Shown here piece by piece: positions 1 through 12,719 of a DNA stretch of 64,000 bases; position 1 is the first letter of the stretch, and each line of letters opens with the position of its first letter. Location: contig JACMZG010001914.1 in the NCBI GenBank assembly GCA_018340805.1, positions 17,530,736 through 17,594,735 of the forward strand, read 5' to 3'. The notes beneath the pieces were generated by a model. The model saw only the letters and a list, made by a program, of their open reading frames with translations. It was not told the DNA's origin and ran no database searches. The position numbers were made by a program, and so were the translations under genes. This stretch comes from Microvelia longipes. Lineage: Eukaryota; Arthropoda; Insecta; Hemiptera; Veliidae.

Positions 1-1063
1 TTGTTAAACATTTCTTTGTTAATTAATAAGAAATAATCCAAGTATGAATTTTTTAATTAATTCCATTTTCAAAGATAATACAAGAAAAGGATGCCAAAGT
101 TTTAACATTTTTTTTTTAAATGGGGATTGGAAATAAAAAGAATGTTAAAACTAAACGTGAAATTGTATGTTCTGTATTTTTTATTAGACTGATGTTAAAT
201 TTTAGTCCAATAGGAGTAAACATATTCTGTTTTTAAAATCTTTTTATGTATAAATAAATATTACTAAAATAAATAAGTGGATTTATTCGACAAAATATGA
301 GAAAGTACATAGAAATTGAGACAGCACTCAAAAGCCTACTCCAGGGTCAATTTTATTACTGTTAGAAGATGGGTTACATTGTTTTAAATTATAATAAATA
401 AGTTAATAAATCATAATTTAGTTCCAAAGGGACTACATTAGGATCTTGAAGAGTATTAGTCTTTTTCATTTTTTCTTTGTTTGTAGTAATTGAATTGTTG
501 GACAAGGTATGATCTGTATTTTCTAATGGTTCTTAAACATAAGGCTTAAGTGTGACAATTCTCCCCTGAGGAATCATCTAAAAATTTTAGATATTCACTT
601 TCAGAGATTTTTTTTTCTTAAAATATGCCAATCTAAACTCTGCTAAAACTTGGTATTCATATTGCAAAGAGAGCATCTGTGGTGTGTTCTACCATAGGAC
701 TATATATGTATGTATATATAGTCTCTTTGTATGTATTTATTTATAACCTAATATTTTAGTTGGGCCTCAAGTAGATCTTTATCAGATTTTGACCACCATG
801 TTTCATTGTGCATATTACGTCTGATTTCTTGGTAATTTTAAAACCTATAGTCCGTATAGTGTATTAAGCCCCTATATTGTCAAAATGGAATGGGTTTCAT
901 CATACCACCTTATTCACGTTAATTCAGGTCTTGCTTTTAGGTCTTTATTGATAATCGATTAGACATTTCGTTCTTCTTATACAGGGAATAAGGCGCTATA
1001 TGAAAAAAATGAAAAAATGCAATTCTATACATAATTTATAACAAATTTAGGTACCCTTGGTTT
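1..1063. other. Intergenic or intronic AT-rich DNA
   Basis: No gene, no repeat shared with the rest of the window and no long open frame seen. It contains only homopolymer A/T runs and a short TATATGTATG tract near 700-722. Confidence 0.6.
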
Positions 1064-1189
1064 GTTATTCCAATTACTGACCATTTCCCTACTATAACGC
1101 ATTTTGTTATTCCAATTACTGACCATTTCGCTACTATAACGCATTTTGTTATTCCAATTACTGACCATTTCGCTACTATAACGCATTTT
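1064..1189. repeat. Tandem repeat, 3 x 42 bp
   Basis: Three head-to-tail units of exactly 42 bp start at 1064, 1106 and 1148, each beginning GTTATTCCAATTACTGACC and ending ACGCATTTT. They differ at essentially one position (CCC versus CGC), so the expansion is recent. Each unit contains CTACTATAACGC. No coding frame is conserved. Confidence 0.95.
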
Positions 1190-3272
1190 GTTAACTTTTC
1201 AGGTTTTGTTACCTTACTTTAATAAATCGCACATATCAACTAGAAATGTAATTTTTAGAGCTACAAATTTAGTATCATAAGAAAGCACATAAAATTTCCT
1301 AAAAACTAGTGCCATTATTAATTTAATTATTCTATGAAATGTCTGTAAAATTCTTAGTGATATGTAAGCAATTTAAGAATAATTGACTTGCGATGTGTTC
1401 CAAAAAGTAAACAAACTAAGCTATATACAAAAAAAGCTAATAACAAAAAAAGCTATATACTGTCGAGTTTCAGAAAAATCTTCTACAATTATTACTCTTT
1501 TAATCCATAGTGATGACTTTACCTCTTCATTTGACAATTTTTTGAGTAATTTTACTTTAAAGTTCGAAAAACGTGCTTAAAATGCTAAAAAATTGTAGAA
1601 AAAAGATAATAAATTAATTAAACTGGTTCTTTGGATTTGTTTACATTATTTATTTAATCGCGCCGCATAGCACACTTTCTAGTTTTTAAATACTTTAAGT
1701 GGTTAAAAATGACCCTGGCTTTAGCATTAGAGCTGTTTTTCAAGCTTTGGAGTCTCTCCTATGAGATTCTTACTAAAAAGTTTCCTAAACGGCGTGATAA
1801 AATAAATAATGTAAACAAAAGTTACCTAAATTTGTTTCAAATAATGCCTTGAATCGCCTCCTTTCATTTTGTACATATATCGCCTAACATCCTGAATATA
1901 CTGTTTAAATAAGAACACCTATTCATGATAGATCTTGAATGTTAATAAATTGTGTTTACGAATATTCTAATAACTATGAACTTTGTCATCAAGTTACAAG
2001 TTACAGTCTAATTTCTAAAATTAAAAGTATAAATTTCCGTTTTTTTCTCTTACAAACTTTCCTAATGGTTATTAGAACTTAGAAAAACTTTTTTCCTAAT
2101 AAACAATAAAATTAGACCATTTTTTAAAATAGCGATAAATAATATTTATGTTAAGGTATTGATTTAATAATAATACTTAAGTTAGAGATTGCAAGATCAG
2201 TATTTTCCAACATAAACCCAATAAAAAAAAATTAACTCTGCCAATAATTAGTAAAAAATTTATTTAACTTTATACATAAAAATATGCATTAACATTATAC
2301 TTTTATTATATAATTAACGATGCCTTCAGTAGACGTATATTTATATCTAGAGTGAGGATTGTGTATCAAGATTCTTTTCAAACTATTAAATATAATTTTT
2401 ATGGTTATATGCTTACTCATACTAAATAATAAGTTAAAAATAATAATTATTATATTTAAAATTAAATTTCATCTTTCCATGATTTATTTAAATATTAATA
2501 AATAAACAATGTTTACAAATATATGGTAAATTTAGTACTATATGGATCACAGCAGTTTATTAATACTCTTAAAGTATAGAATTAAAGTATATACAACAAT
2601 TTATGTTTAATTGTTCATGAATAAAAATAAATTAAGTTGAAGTGCATTTTTGTAACAAAAATTTGATCTGAAACAAAAGTATTTTATGTAAAATGAAATA
2701 AGTACCAAGCAAGTAAAAATGTGAGGTTATATTATAGGATCATTTACAAATTAAGAGTATGAATAAACTACTTGATATATAAGGTTTTAATTGTAAAGTT
2801 AATTTGTACTTTAATATTTTAGCAATTTTAATTATGAAAATATGTAATTACCTTGGGCAACATTTTTCTGATTGAAGCTATACTTGACGCTGGTACGACT
2901 TTGGAAATCTGTAACAGATTGAACAAAAAAAAACAAGAAAATTGATTTCTTAGTTCAAAGAAATTTTTAATGTTTGTTAAAAATGTTTAGTTTTTTTATA
3001 GAGAAATAATCTAGTTAATGTGACATTTGTAATGTTAAGAAAATCATATTGTATTATATCTAACAGTATAATATGATATTTTAATAACCAAAGAGAAAGA
3101 ATAACGATGACATTATCGATGTTAATAAGATAAACTGAGTGGTTCCTGCATACCTTATTAAATTAAAAACATTGCGCGTACACAAGATTTGTGTTGACAA
3201 ACAAAACCTCAAAGACTTAATATAATAAAATAAAAAATGATAAAATTAATCCATTTGATTCGAATTAAATTA
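1190..3272. other. AT-rich DNA without recognisable features
   Basis: An open frame at 1383-1580 has no ATG-supported domain and resembles chance. No dispersed family of this window is visible here. Confidence 0.6.
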
Positions 3273-4327
3273 TTAAAATATAAATTTTTAAATTCGTTTA
3301 AATGTTTTCCGATTTAAGAAACTCGGAGGGAATATACACTAGGAAAAAGACTATTTATCATAAAAGAGCCTACTAATAAATTTTTAAATTAGTTTAAATG
3401 TTTTCCGATTAAGAAACTCGGAGGGAATATACACTAGGAACGAGACTATTTATCATAAAAGATCCTACTAATAAATTTTTAAATTAGTTTAAATGTTTTC
3501 CGATTTAAGAAACTCGGAGGGAATATACACTAGGAAAGAGACTATTTATCATAAAAGATCCTACTAATAAATTTTTAAATTCGTTTAAATGTTTTCCGAT
3601 TTAAGAAACTCGGAGGGAATATACACTAGGAAAAGACTATTTATCATAAAGAGCCTACTAATAAATTTTTAAATTAGTTTAAATGTTTTCCGATTTAAGA
3701 AACTCGGAGGGAATATACACTAGGAACGAGACTATTTATCATAAAAGATCCTACTAATAAATTTTTAAATTAGTTTAAATGTTTTCCGATTTAAGAAACT
3801 CGGAGGGAATATACACTAGGAAAGAGACTATTTATCATAAAAGATCCTACTAATAAATTTTTAAATTAGTTTAAATGTTTTCCGATTTAAGAAACTCGGA
3901 GGGAATATACACTAGGAACGAGACTATTTATCATAAAAGATCCTACTAATAAATTTTTAAATTAGTTTAAATGTTTTCCGATTTAAGAAACTCGGAGAGA
4001 ATATACACTAGGAACGAGACTATTTATCATAAAAGAGCCTACTAATAAATTTTTAAATTAGTTTAAATGTTTTCCGATTTAAGAAACTCGGAGAGAATAT
4101 ACACTAGGAACGAGACTATTTATCATAAAAGAGCCTACTAATAAATTTTAAATTAGTTTAAATGTTTTCCGATTTAAGAAACTCGGAGAGAATATACACT
4201 AGGAACGAGACTATTTATCATAAAAGAGCCTACTAATAAATTTTTAAATTAGTTTAAATGTTTTCCGATTTAAGAAACTCGGAGGGAATATACACTAGGA
4301 ACGAGACTATTTATCATAAAAGAGCAG
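3273..4327. repeat. Tandem array, 11 x ~96 bp
   Basis: Eleven head-to-tail units with CCGATT starting at 3309, 3405, 3500, 3596, 3690, 3786, 3882, 3978, 4074, 4169 and 4265. Spacing is 94-96 bp, and indels account for the shorter ones. Units differ at few sites (GAGGG/GAGAG, AAACGAG/AAAGAG, GATCC/GAGCC). Each holds a small inverted repeat, CCGATTTAAGAAACTCGG. Variants are shared between non-adjacent units, which suggests unequal exchange. It is a minisatellite or short satellite with no open frame. Confidence 0.95.
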
Positions 4328-4404
4328 TACTGAGCTCTGGCTGGCATATTAAGATAATTAAGTCCATATGTAACAAGAAAAAGAAGGAAGAAAGACTAAA
4401 TAAA

Positions 4405-4783
4405 AGTAGGCTTTAATTTTATATGTTATAACATTTATTTTGTTTTAATTATTCAGCCAATATTGTGGCCATCTTCAGAACAATAACTAACTTTACATAA
4501 AACTATCACAGACTATTTAAAAAGTTTAAACTACATCACATTAAAGTAATAAATTAATTAGATACAATATTGATATTGAATCTCATTAAATTAATTTATT
4601 ACTTTTCTGGTATAGTTTATTTAATTTTTTTAGCTTTCGAACCTTTTTATGTACTTTTTAATGTTTTTAAGTAGTCTTTGATAGTTTTATGTAAAATTGT
4701 TGTTCTGAAGATGACCACAATGTTGGCCGAATAATTAAAACAAAATAAATTTTGTAACATATAAAATTAAAGACTACTTTTAT
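4405..4783. mobile_element. Inverted-repeat (foldback) element
   Basis: Two arms of about 110 bp face each other (about 4405-4525 and 4662-4783). Both read AGTAGNCTTTAATTTTATATG from the outside and then a block with CTGAAGATGRCCACAAT. The interior (4540-4605) is itself an AT-rich inverted repeat. The block CTGAAGATGACC..GGCCGAAT resembles the core layout of a hammerhead ribozyme, as in Penelope-like element termini. No transposase is present. The class is inferred; the arms are directly visible. Confidence 0.8.
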
Positions 4784-6873
4784 CTAGTGATTTAAGATGG
4801 AGGTTTATAAACTAAGAAGTGCAACTAACGAATAACTATCGGAGAAAGAAAGAATTTTATTTGTATGATTCAAAAACGAAGGAACATTTATTTACATATT
4901 AGGTAGAAATACAATCCAACATTGAAAAATAATTCTAGGCATCTATATTGCTGAATACTCTGCGCACTGCCAGCATGGTTCATAGTAAATTAAAGTTGCT
5001 TTTTATACATAAACTAAGTGTGTTGGATTTAAATCTAAATTGTCAAATAAATAGTTAAAATAAGAATTAAATCGAGAGAGGGGTATTATTTTTAAAATAC
5101 TAATTCATGGATAAACTCCTTATTTTTTATTAATTCTGTCCTTCCTTAAAATACCTATCGGATTCTTTCTAGAAGTTTCATTATTACCTATACCATAATT
5201 AATAATATTCTGATAAAAATTGTAGTCGTTGGTTGAAAAAAAAAAAAATAATTTTTGTATAATTAAATAGATATGTGTGAAGTCACCAATATTGCTAGAA
5301 TAAAATAAACAATTCAGAAAACAAATACCTAAAAATAAACAAATTTCCTACCAAATTGTTGTTTTTCTTAGAGGCATTCCCTCTTCAATATTCTATCTTT
5401 ATTAGAAAATAATTTTCAAGTTCAAATCCCAAAAATAAGCATTTTAATTTATTTACTCAAAATAAATTAAAATCAATCTCTTATCCCTAATATCAAGGGA
5501 TAACCTGAGTGTAAAAATAAAAATTGAAAATAATATTTTGTACAGTGAAAATTTCACTTTTTATGCCTCATAAATATTCATTTTTCATAAAGTTAGTCGA
5601 CTATCTTCTTCAAATTTTGTTTGGATGAAAAATATGGGTAAGTGTTGTGTTCACAGAGGTAGAAAATATCTCGTGAGCGTGAAATTTACAACCGCTTGAC
5701 CTTTTGTTTAAAACATTTTAAAAGGTCCCCATTGTTTTAGTTAAAATGTTAACGGCATTTTATTAAACTCTGTTTTTTACGACGTAAACCGAGTTTAAAT
5801 TTTCAAAACGAGTTTCCCATTTGGGAAAACTATTTATGTTGGCTTCCCTTTTAGTGGGAAATGGATATTTTGAGAACAAAAAAAAAAACTAAATTCCAAA
5901 ATCTGCAGAGTTTGTCAGAAATACGACTTTGCTTCTATGCTTTATATATTTTAAATGTATAAGCTTATAAATTTAAAAGTTGTCATATACATAAGTATAT
6001 GGCAACTAATAATTATGAGTTCAACACAGAATGTAACAGTTCCATAGTTAAAGTTAGGTTTAAGAATAAAAACAATACATACAGGTTATTCAACGGCATT
6101 TATAACTTGTATCCATTTCTGAACCCTCACATCCGAATTTCCTTAACTCAAAATTCTTTTTTGGCTTAAAATAATTTTGGCCAATATCTTTAATTAAAGT
6201 TGTTTCATTTTTCTCTTATCATTTAAATGCATGTCTGTCTGTTTTAATTCCGTTACCCAAACAATCTTTTAACCGATATTTTCTGATGAAAATATTACTA
6301 AATCAATCAAGGGTATATCGCAGGGAAGAACTCAGCTTTACTTGACTTGCTTAAACTTAAGTTTTTCAAGGACTTGAACTGTAAATAAGGAGATAAAATC
6401 TAAAATAGATTAATCATGTTGGGAAGAATAAAGAAGTGTGTTAGGAAAAGGTAAAAAAGAGTGACCACTTTTAGAAGTGTTTTAAATAAAAGTTAGAAAT
6501 CGAATGAAAGGCCCATCAATCAACGTATCGAATGGTAAAATTTACTTTGGATAATATTGCTTTCTTCAGGAGTTCTTTAAATGCAATAAGGCATTCATAT
6601 AGAAAAAAATAAAACACGGTTTTTTAAAACAGACATTAAAGTGTTGTAAAAGAAAGAAACACATTATACTACATATAGAGCATTCATAGAAATGAATTTG
6701 AGGGTAAAATGGGGTTCACAGCATGGCTTTACTAAAATTTAAGAAACCTTTTAGTGACATCATAACTATGAAATTAAATGGTCGAGTAAATGTTCACCCA
6801 AGATAAAAAAATATGACAGAGATCATAAACAAATAAGTGTCGGCTTTTGAATTTTTCTTTCATTTTATTTTTA
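4784..6873. other. AT-rich DNA without recognisable features
   Basis: No gene, no tandem repeat and no dispersed family member seen. Poly-A runs (5235-5248, 5878-5888) only. Confidence 0.6.
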
Positions 6874-7212
6874 CTTTTCCTCATTCATATCGTTGGGATA
6901 CAGGAAAAGTATTGTGTATGCGAAAAATTCGAAATTGGGATGTCACCTGAATTATCCGTTTCAGGTGTCTTAAGGCCTCTTAAGTGGTTTTCACAATGTT
7001 ATCTTTCTTTATGTGTGTATGTTATTATCGTAGCTCACAGTATATTTATGCTAGAGAGTTGAAACGAAAATCAGTCTATAGGGGCAGTTGAGCTATCTGG
7101 GAAATAATTTTTTATGACGTCATTAACCCGATATAATTTTGAAAAATCGTAAAACGTGGAAAAATGTCGCAATCAATTTAAGATTTTATACGCATGCAGC
7201 CGAGGTACCCCT
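6874..7212 (+). mobile_element. Family A dispersed element, copy 1 (internally deleted)
   Basis: It starts with a stem-loop (CTTTTCCT at 6874, AGGAAAAG at 6902-6909). The family body follows: GAATTATCCGTTTCAGG, AAGGCCTCTTAAGTGG, a GTGTGTATGTTATTATCG tract, GCTAGAGAGTTGAAAC, then a perfect TGACGTCA palindrome at 7115-7122. It jumps to the family's 3' end motif CCGAGGTACCCC near 7203, so the 5S-like and GCGAAGCG parts are missing. A 71-codon frame inside it is not a gene. Confidence 0.85.
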
Positions 7213-7429
7213 TAGTGATAATGAGCCTCCGAGTTTTTTTATTAGTGATAATGCAGCACAAATCAAACACTTAACTAGGGATGGCACAAGACTTCTGTGC
7301 TTTTTCAATAAGATGATATATCCCTTATAAAAATACTGTATAAATATAAAAATGATATTAGTAAATAAATAGTAATATGGTATTACTATTAATATTATAT
7401 TCTTAATTATACTTTTTTTCTGCTTATAC

Positions 7430-8165
7430 CAAATAACTTTTGCTCTTTGTGGCGGTTTTACATAGGATTTGCCAATGCCAACTAAAGTTATGGCATCCGC
7501 AAAACATCCAAAAATATTGTTAATTTTTGCAAAGTCATTTGACGGAATTTCAGGGTTAGTGTAGACTAGTGTGCCAGGTTTTTCCTGATTAGGAATTTTC
7601 TTACAAATCTTTTTTTCTCTTGCACACTTTTCTCTAAAATAAAGTCCCAAATATCTCCTTAAAAAAATATATTCGTTTTTGCATTTTTAAGCCATTTTGC
7701 AAATGCTTTAACTTTAGTTTAAAAATAAAATGAAATGCTCGTTTTAGGGCCTTTCAGCCCATGAGGGTATTCACCCTGCGGGAACAACCTCATGTGGGTG
7801 GCATCTACTATCCTCTAAGAATTAATTAAAGTTGGCGAAGTACTATAAAAACAATACTATTCATATACTCTTAGAGCATAGCCCTAAGATTAGGCTGCGA
7901 TCCCCGGACCTCCGGTGCCGAAATCGAGTGCCTATACGATCACGGCCACGGTGGCAGATCTTTAGTTGTATTGATCCAATTTTTATAATAAACACTCAAT
8001 TTACTGATTTTTTTATCCGTTTTGAAAAATATCTTCTTAAAGTTTTGTAAACGACTAACAGGGAACTGCTTATTTCAAGAAACCTAATACTTGAGATATT
8101 TTCTAAAATTTTGGGCTTGCGCAATTATACGAAGGGGTCCACTTTGCATGGGCGCAGTGGCATTA
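7430..8165. repeat. Decayed copy of the 12-kb foldback family
   Basis: Segments match the foldback at 12062-12716 at low identity. AACTAAAGTTATGGCATCC and TTTTTGCAAAGTCATTTGA near 7480-7540 correspond to 12300-12355. CAGGGAACTGCTTATTTCAAG through GGGTCCACTTTGCATGG near 8060-8150 corresponds to 12515-12610. The middle (7745-7960) contains a GC-richer stretch with no recognised function. Open frames on both strands here (up to 154 codons at 7186-7650) show no domain. Confidence 0.55.
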
Positions 8166-8169
8166 TGCT

Positions 8170-8930
8170 TTGTCATCATTTAAAAAAATCTTAATCGATC
8201 CTCTTATTCCTCCTTCAACTTTCGTTTTCCGAACAACCTCATAAGCGTCATTTTCATGATGAAAATTCGCTAAATTTAGCATCAAGCAGTACGATATATC
8301 GTCACGTTTTCTCAGGTTCAGTTCCAGCACTATAACTAATGGTTACAGTTCCTCTAGCAATTAGTTCTTTTTTTAACATTTTCTCTCATTATTTATTCAT
8401 CTCATTTACTTGCTTCGTATTTTTTTAATCTTTTGATTTTTCCCTGTTTAACTTTCATTTTCTAGATAATTTTCTTTTCTGCTAGTGGAAAATTAACGTT
8501 CTTAGCGTACCTCTTAGGCAGCAGGTTAATGAAACTAAACATTGGATACTTATATTTTAATTTTGTTAAACTAATTTTTAACGTAACTTGGTTTTAATTA
8601 ATTTTTAACTTCTTGTAAATTGTTTTTGTAAGCTATGTTTAGGAGTAATCGTGCATTAACTTTAAAGCTATAGTAGACTTAACTTACTTATGGTGACTTA
8701 GAAGCACTAAGTAGTCTGCGACAAATTCACATAGAGATGGAATACTAACTTAATCCTAAACGATAAGTGAGGAAGATTAACAGTTTGAAAACTTAGACAG
8801 CTAAAAACTTACTTTTGATTATTCTGAAGTAGATGACTCAGCGCCATAGAGATATATTACTTGAAGGGCCCAATTGGTTGAATTTTGAAAACCGAAAAAA
8901 TAACCTGACTACCTTCGACTATTTATATAA
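8170..8930. other. AT-rich DNA without recognisable features
   Basis: Nothing recognisable apart from one short sequence (GACTTAGAAGCACTAAG) that is not repeated elsewhere in the window. Confidence 0.55.
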
Positions 8931-8934
8931 ACAA

Positions 8935-9145
8935 ATGAACAGAACAAGATTACAGTAAATGATATTGTATAACGTTTAAAATACAAATCAAAAAGCCGAA
9001 AACAATTGATTTATTATAACCTTAACTCACTCTTGGAAGTGAGGTTTCAATGAGGACACACAGAGCCCCAAAATGATGTTTCAGGCCTCTTAGTGTATTG
9101 AGATAAGCTATGCCCCCTCTAGTATACATATATCTCTATGCTCAG
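8935..9145 (+). repeat. Dispersed repeat, copy 1 (partner at 55.4 kb)
   Basis: About 200 bp match the reverse complement of 55315-55530, including CCTTAACTCACTCTTG, GAGGTTTCAATGAG, CACAGAGCCCC and ATAAGCTATGCCC. Both ends fade into unrelated sequence. There is no coding capacity and no terminal repeats; it is an unclassified interspersed repeat. Confidence 0.8.
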
Positions 9146-9149
9146 CGCG

Positions 9150-9751
9150 ACGAGTTTTTAGTGTTTCTATTGTTCTATAGTTTTTATTATTTTCAGTGTT
9201 TCTGAATTTACTCTAACGATGAATATCATATATCGAAGATAAATATCAATAATAACATAAATATTATTATCTTAATTACTCCTAAAAATAGCTTACTGGT
9301 ACTATTTTATAACAGCAGGCTAAAGTTAATCTTAAACCAAATTACGGTACAAGCTAAAAACTAGGTTGTAATGTATTTACTTTTTCCTTAACTTTTTATT
9401 ATTAAATACATTTATAAATTAATGGCAATAAAAGCAAACAAATAAATTAAAAAAAAAACAGAAAGTATATTACTTACGAATCTGTTTTTGGTTAAAGGAA
9501 GTAGTTTAAAGCAAAACAATTTTAAAACTTTTTTGGGAGACAAAACAGCCAAAATTATATGGGGCCCTACTAAAAAACAATACTGCAGTATATGGGTAAA
9601 GAAGAATCATTTGGGGAATAACAACCCATTTTTTGGGGTCGAATAGAACCTCCCCCATCAGATCAAACTTAAAATCTTTAGTTCACAATCTCTAAAAAAA
9701 GTACTCTATAGCAATAAACTAAGCCAATAACATTAAGCCAGTTATCTTATT
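9150..9751. other. AT-rich DNA without recognisable features
   Basis: No gene or shared repeat identified. Confidence 0.55.
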
Positions 9752-10267
9752 TTTTCCTCATTTATACTATCGTTATATAGGAAAAGTATTGTGTTTGCGA
9801 AAAAACCGAAACCGGGATGTCTCCAAAAATATCCCGAGTTGTTTTTACAAAGTTGTCTGTCTGTATGTGTGTGTTATCATCATAGCCTTATCATGTGTAT
9901 TTAGGCTAGAGAGTAAAAACTTTGTGAAAAAAAATCAGTCTATAGGTGTATTCGAGCTATCCGGAAAATATTTAGTTTATGACGTCATAAACCCGCAATA
10001 ATCACTCAGAAGAAAATGAGAAAAGTCATAAAAAAAGAAAAATGTTTATTTCATTAATAGCATTAGTTTAATTTGTATTAAATGACTTGTGTTAGTTTTG
10101 TAAAACATTGGAAATGATTTTACTGGGTTGAAATTTGGTAGAACACGTGTTCCTGTATAAAGTGGCGAACTGGATATTCTGAGGACGAGCGAAGCGATTC
10201 CGAAGTAGGGAGGATGAGCGTAGCGAATCCGATGTGATCAGAAAAAGTTCCGAGCTATCCCGTACCC
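9752..10267 (+). mobile_element. Family A dispersed element, copy 2
   Basis: Stem-loop TTTTCCTC...AGGAAAA at 9752-9786, then CCGAAACCGGGATGTC, a GTCTGTATGTGTGTG tract, CTATCCGGAAAATATTTAG and TGACGTCA at 9980-9987. The end part is well kept: GGACGAGCGAAGCGATTCCG then GGATGAGCGTAGCGAATCC (two near-identical sub-repeats), finishing CCCGTACCC at 10267. The 5S-like block is eroded beyond recognition here. The family shows no protein-coding frame. Confidence 0.9.
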
Positions 10268-10332
10268 AAATTGTTTTACTTAAGCTACAAATTTTATTAA
10301 CGTCCCGGATTTTTAGATTATCAATGATAAAT

Positions 10333-10396
10333 AGTTTATACCATTTGATTCTACCGAGTTTTGCAAAACATGAATAGCTGACACGATTATATTTTG
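10333..10396 (+). mobile_element. Terminal fragment of the TTTGATACTACCGAG inverted-repeat family
   Basis: TATACCATTTGATTCTACCG followed by AGTTTTGCAAAACATGAATAG is the terminal inverted repeat found intact at 53061 and 33691. Only this end is present, so the copy is truncated. Its outer TATA suggests a TA target site, as for Tc1/mariner-type MITEs; that classification is inferred. Confidence 0.75.
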
Positions 10397-12060
10397 TCAA
10401 TAAATAGTATGTATATTTTTGCTAAATATGAAATACAACGAAATATGAATTAAACTTATCTATTTTTAGTATAAAAAATAGGATATGCTTTGAATGAAAT
10501 TCAGTTTTTGAATGATTTCAGCTTTTGTCTGTCCACTATGAGATCCATTTTAGTTCTCTTAAACTTAAGAAACAAAAAAAAAGGTTTTAGTCACGCTGAT
10601 TTAAATTTCTTTTAAATTAACAAAGAAATTATTTGTTTAATATGAAATACTTAGTTGTTGTAATTTTAAGGGGAAGCTCTTTATTTATAAAAAAATAAAT
10701 GAAGCTATAGATTAATAGAAAACGTTATTATTTCACTTTTAACCTTAAAAAAGAATCTGTCATTATTTTAATTAATGCACTGTGCAAAGCATGCATGAAA
10801 GGAGGGGGGTGTATATCTGCTTAATCTCAATCCATATTTTGTACGATAAAAAAATTATAATACATAAGTATGCTTTTACAATTTTAATTTTTCCTTCTCT
10901 TTTATTTTGTAGTAAATTATGTAACTAGGTTGTAAAATGACATATTAGTGCTGCAAAAATTTGTTTATTGAGCGATGAGATTCAGTAATTAATCTCTAAA
11001 GCAGAAAAACGCTTTATAGCTAGTTAAAGCAACTATTATAATTTTGTTTTTAAGGGGGGGGCGCAGTCTATAAAATTAAAAAAAAATATTTTACTTTACT
11101 TATCAACTTAGTCAAGTAAATGCAAAGTAAAGTTTGCATCTTCCGGTAGACGTAAAGTTAATTTTTATCCTGTAAGCAATACAATAGTAGTTCTTTACTT
11201 ACATTTTGAAGCTGTAAAGTAGACACTTTACAACTGGCTTAAAATAATATATTAAATAATATATTAATATATAGATATTTAAGGTTTGCTTTACTATTTA
11301 ATAAATTTTACGAATTCAATATTTTCTTCCGTTCGTTAATAATTTATTTATAAGAATATACATTCAGTTCATTAAAGTTGTTAAATTGTTTAAAAATAAT
11401 TGTGGATATTTTGTAAAAAGACTTAAATTATTTTGTTTATATTTATGTATTATAGACTTGAGAATGGCCAGATAAAAGGAGACTAGATATAGCAGTGTAC
11501 GACGTAAACTAAGATTTTATTATTTCCCAGAAGTGTACTTATTATTATTATGTAGATTGTTCCCCAGTGGAACCTTTGACTGTTACTGACTGAGCAAAAG
11601 ACGCATATAGTTGCCTTGACGACACGAGCTACTTTCCTTTTATTAATTTCTTATCTTATTTTAGAAAGCAGAAATGACGTGTTTATTATTATTTATGGAC
11701 CGGTGGATTTAAAACCCTAATACAATTGGTAGTGGGCAGAAGTAGGACACTTATACTTATTTATTTTGTTTAGAAATATAGCTCTTGCAATCCAAGGGTC
11801 AACAAGTTGAATCCATTTGGACAACTTTTAAGTTCTTCAACTATTAAAACAAAGAAATGTGTGTCTGTCCTCCTTTTACAGAGGTGATTAAAACTGTGGA
11901 AAACGCCTTTAAACTAGTCTAGCTCTCTAACGTAGCTTAGACAGAGTTTTTCAATTTAGTATTAATGATAAGAACAACTTTTTAGCGAATTTCAGAATAA
12001 TATAATCCTTTACTATACTAATCGTAAAGGATCTAGTATGGAGTACGTCTTACAGTCCAA
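10397..12060. other. AT-rich DNA without recognisable features
   Basis: G-runs at 10801-10810 and 11055-11062 stand out but have no context. No genes or dispersed families recognised. Confidence 0.55.
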
Positions 12061-12061
12061 G

Positions 12062-12716
12062 AGCCGGACCTGAAAAATGTGACTCATTTTGTACTGCTTC
12101 AAACCAAATTTTTCTGCAAATGTACCTTTAATTATCAAGAAAAAAACATAGTCTGCCAAGCCAGAGTAGAGACCCTCATATGGTTGTGCAAGTTCAAAAT
12201 TTTATAAAATCGCACAACTTTCAGTTTTTTAGAAATAAGTGGTTCCCTGTGCAAAACATGGAGAGAACATTTTTTAAAAAAATCGGATAACAGCAACCAA
12301 AGTTATGGCTTTTTCAAAAACACTAAAAAATGGTTAATTTATGCAAAGTCAGCGAATTTCTTTGAAAAAATACTGGCTTTTTTGCATTTTTTTTCCATAT
12401 GAGAAATGTCATAACATCAGTTCTATTTATCCGATTTTGACGAAAAAACACTTATTTTATAGACAATTTTTATCAGCTTCAAAAAAGTTCTCTTCATGTT
12501 TCGCACACAACCTACAGGGAAGCTCGTATTGCAAGAAAACTGGAATTTGTGTGATTTTCTAATATTTTGAGCGAGCGCATTCATATGAAGGGCTCCACTC
12601 TGGATCGGCAGACTATGTATTTCCTTCATAATTACAGGTATATTTTCAGAAAAATTTGGTTGGAAGTAGAACAAAATAAGTCAATTTTTTTTTGGCCTGG
12701 CTCATGGACTATTAAA
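12062..12716. mobile_element. Long foldback element with ~280-320 bp arms
   Basis: The left arm (about 12062-12340) and right arm (about 12390-12716) are diverged reverse complements. Matching blocks include CAAACCAAATTTTTCTGCAA / CCAACCAAATTTTTCTGAAA, ACATAGTCTGCC, CCAGAGTRGAG and AATCGGATAA. Identity is visibly lower than in the palindromes at 16.6 and 26.8 kb, so this one is older. Overlapping open frames on both strands (73 and 83 codons) follow from the symmetry and are not genes. A decayed relative lies at 7430-8165. Confidence 0.8.
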
Positions 12717-12719
12717 GTT

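Noticed and set aside
3273..4327. Regular direct repeats that could be mistaken for a CRISPR array
   Set aside because: There are no unique spacers: the whole 96-bp unit repeats. The context is eukaryotic and no cas genes are present.
7186..7650. 154-codon minus-strand open frame, the longest in the window
   Set aside because: It runs through a decayed foldback repeat and the end of family A copy 1, with lysine/isoleucine-rich chance composition and no domain.
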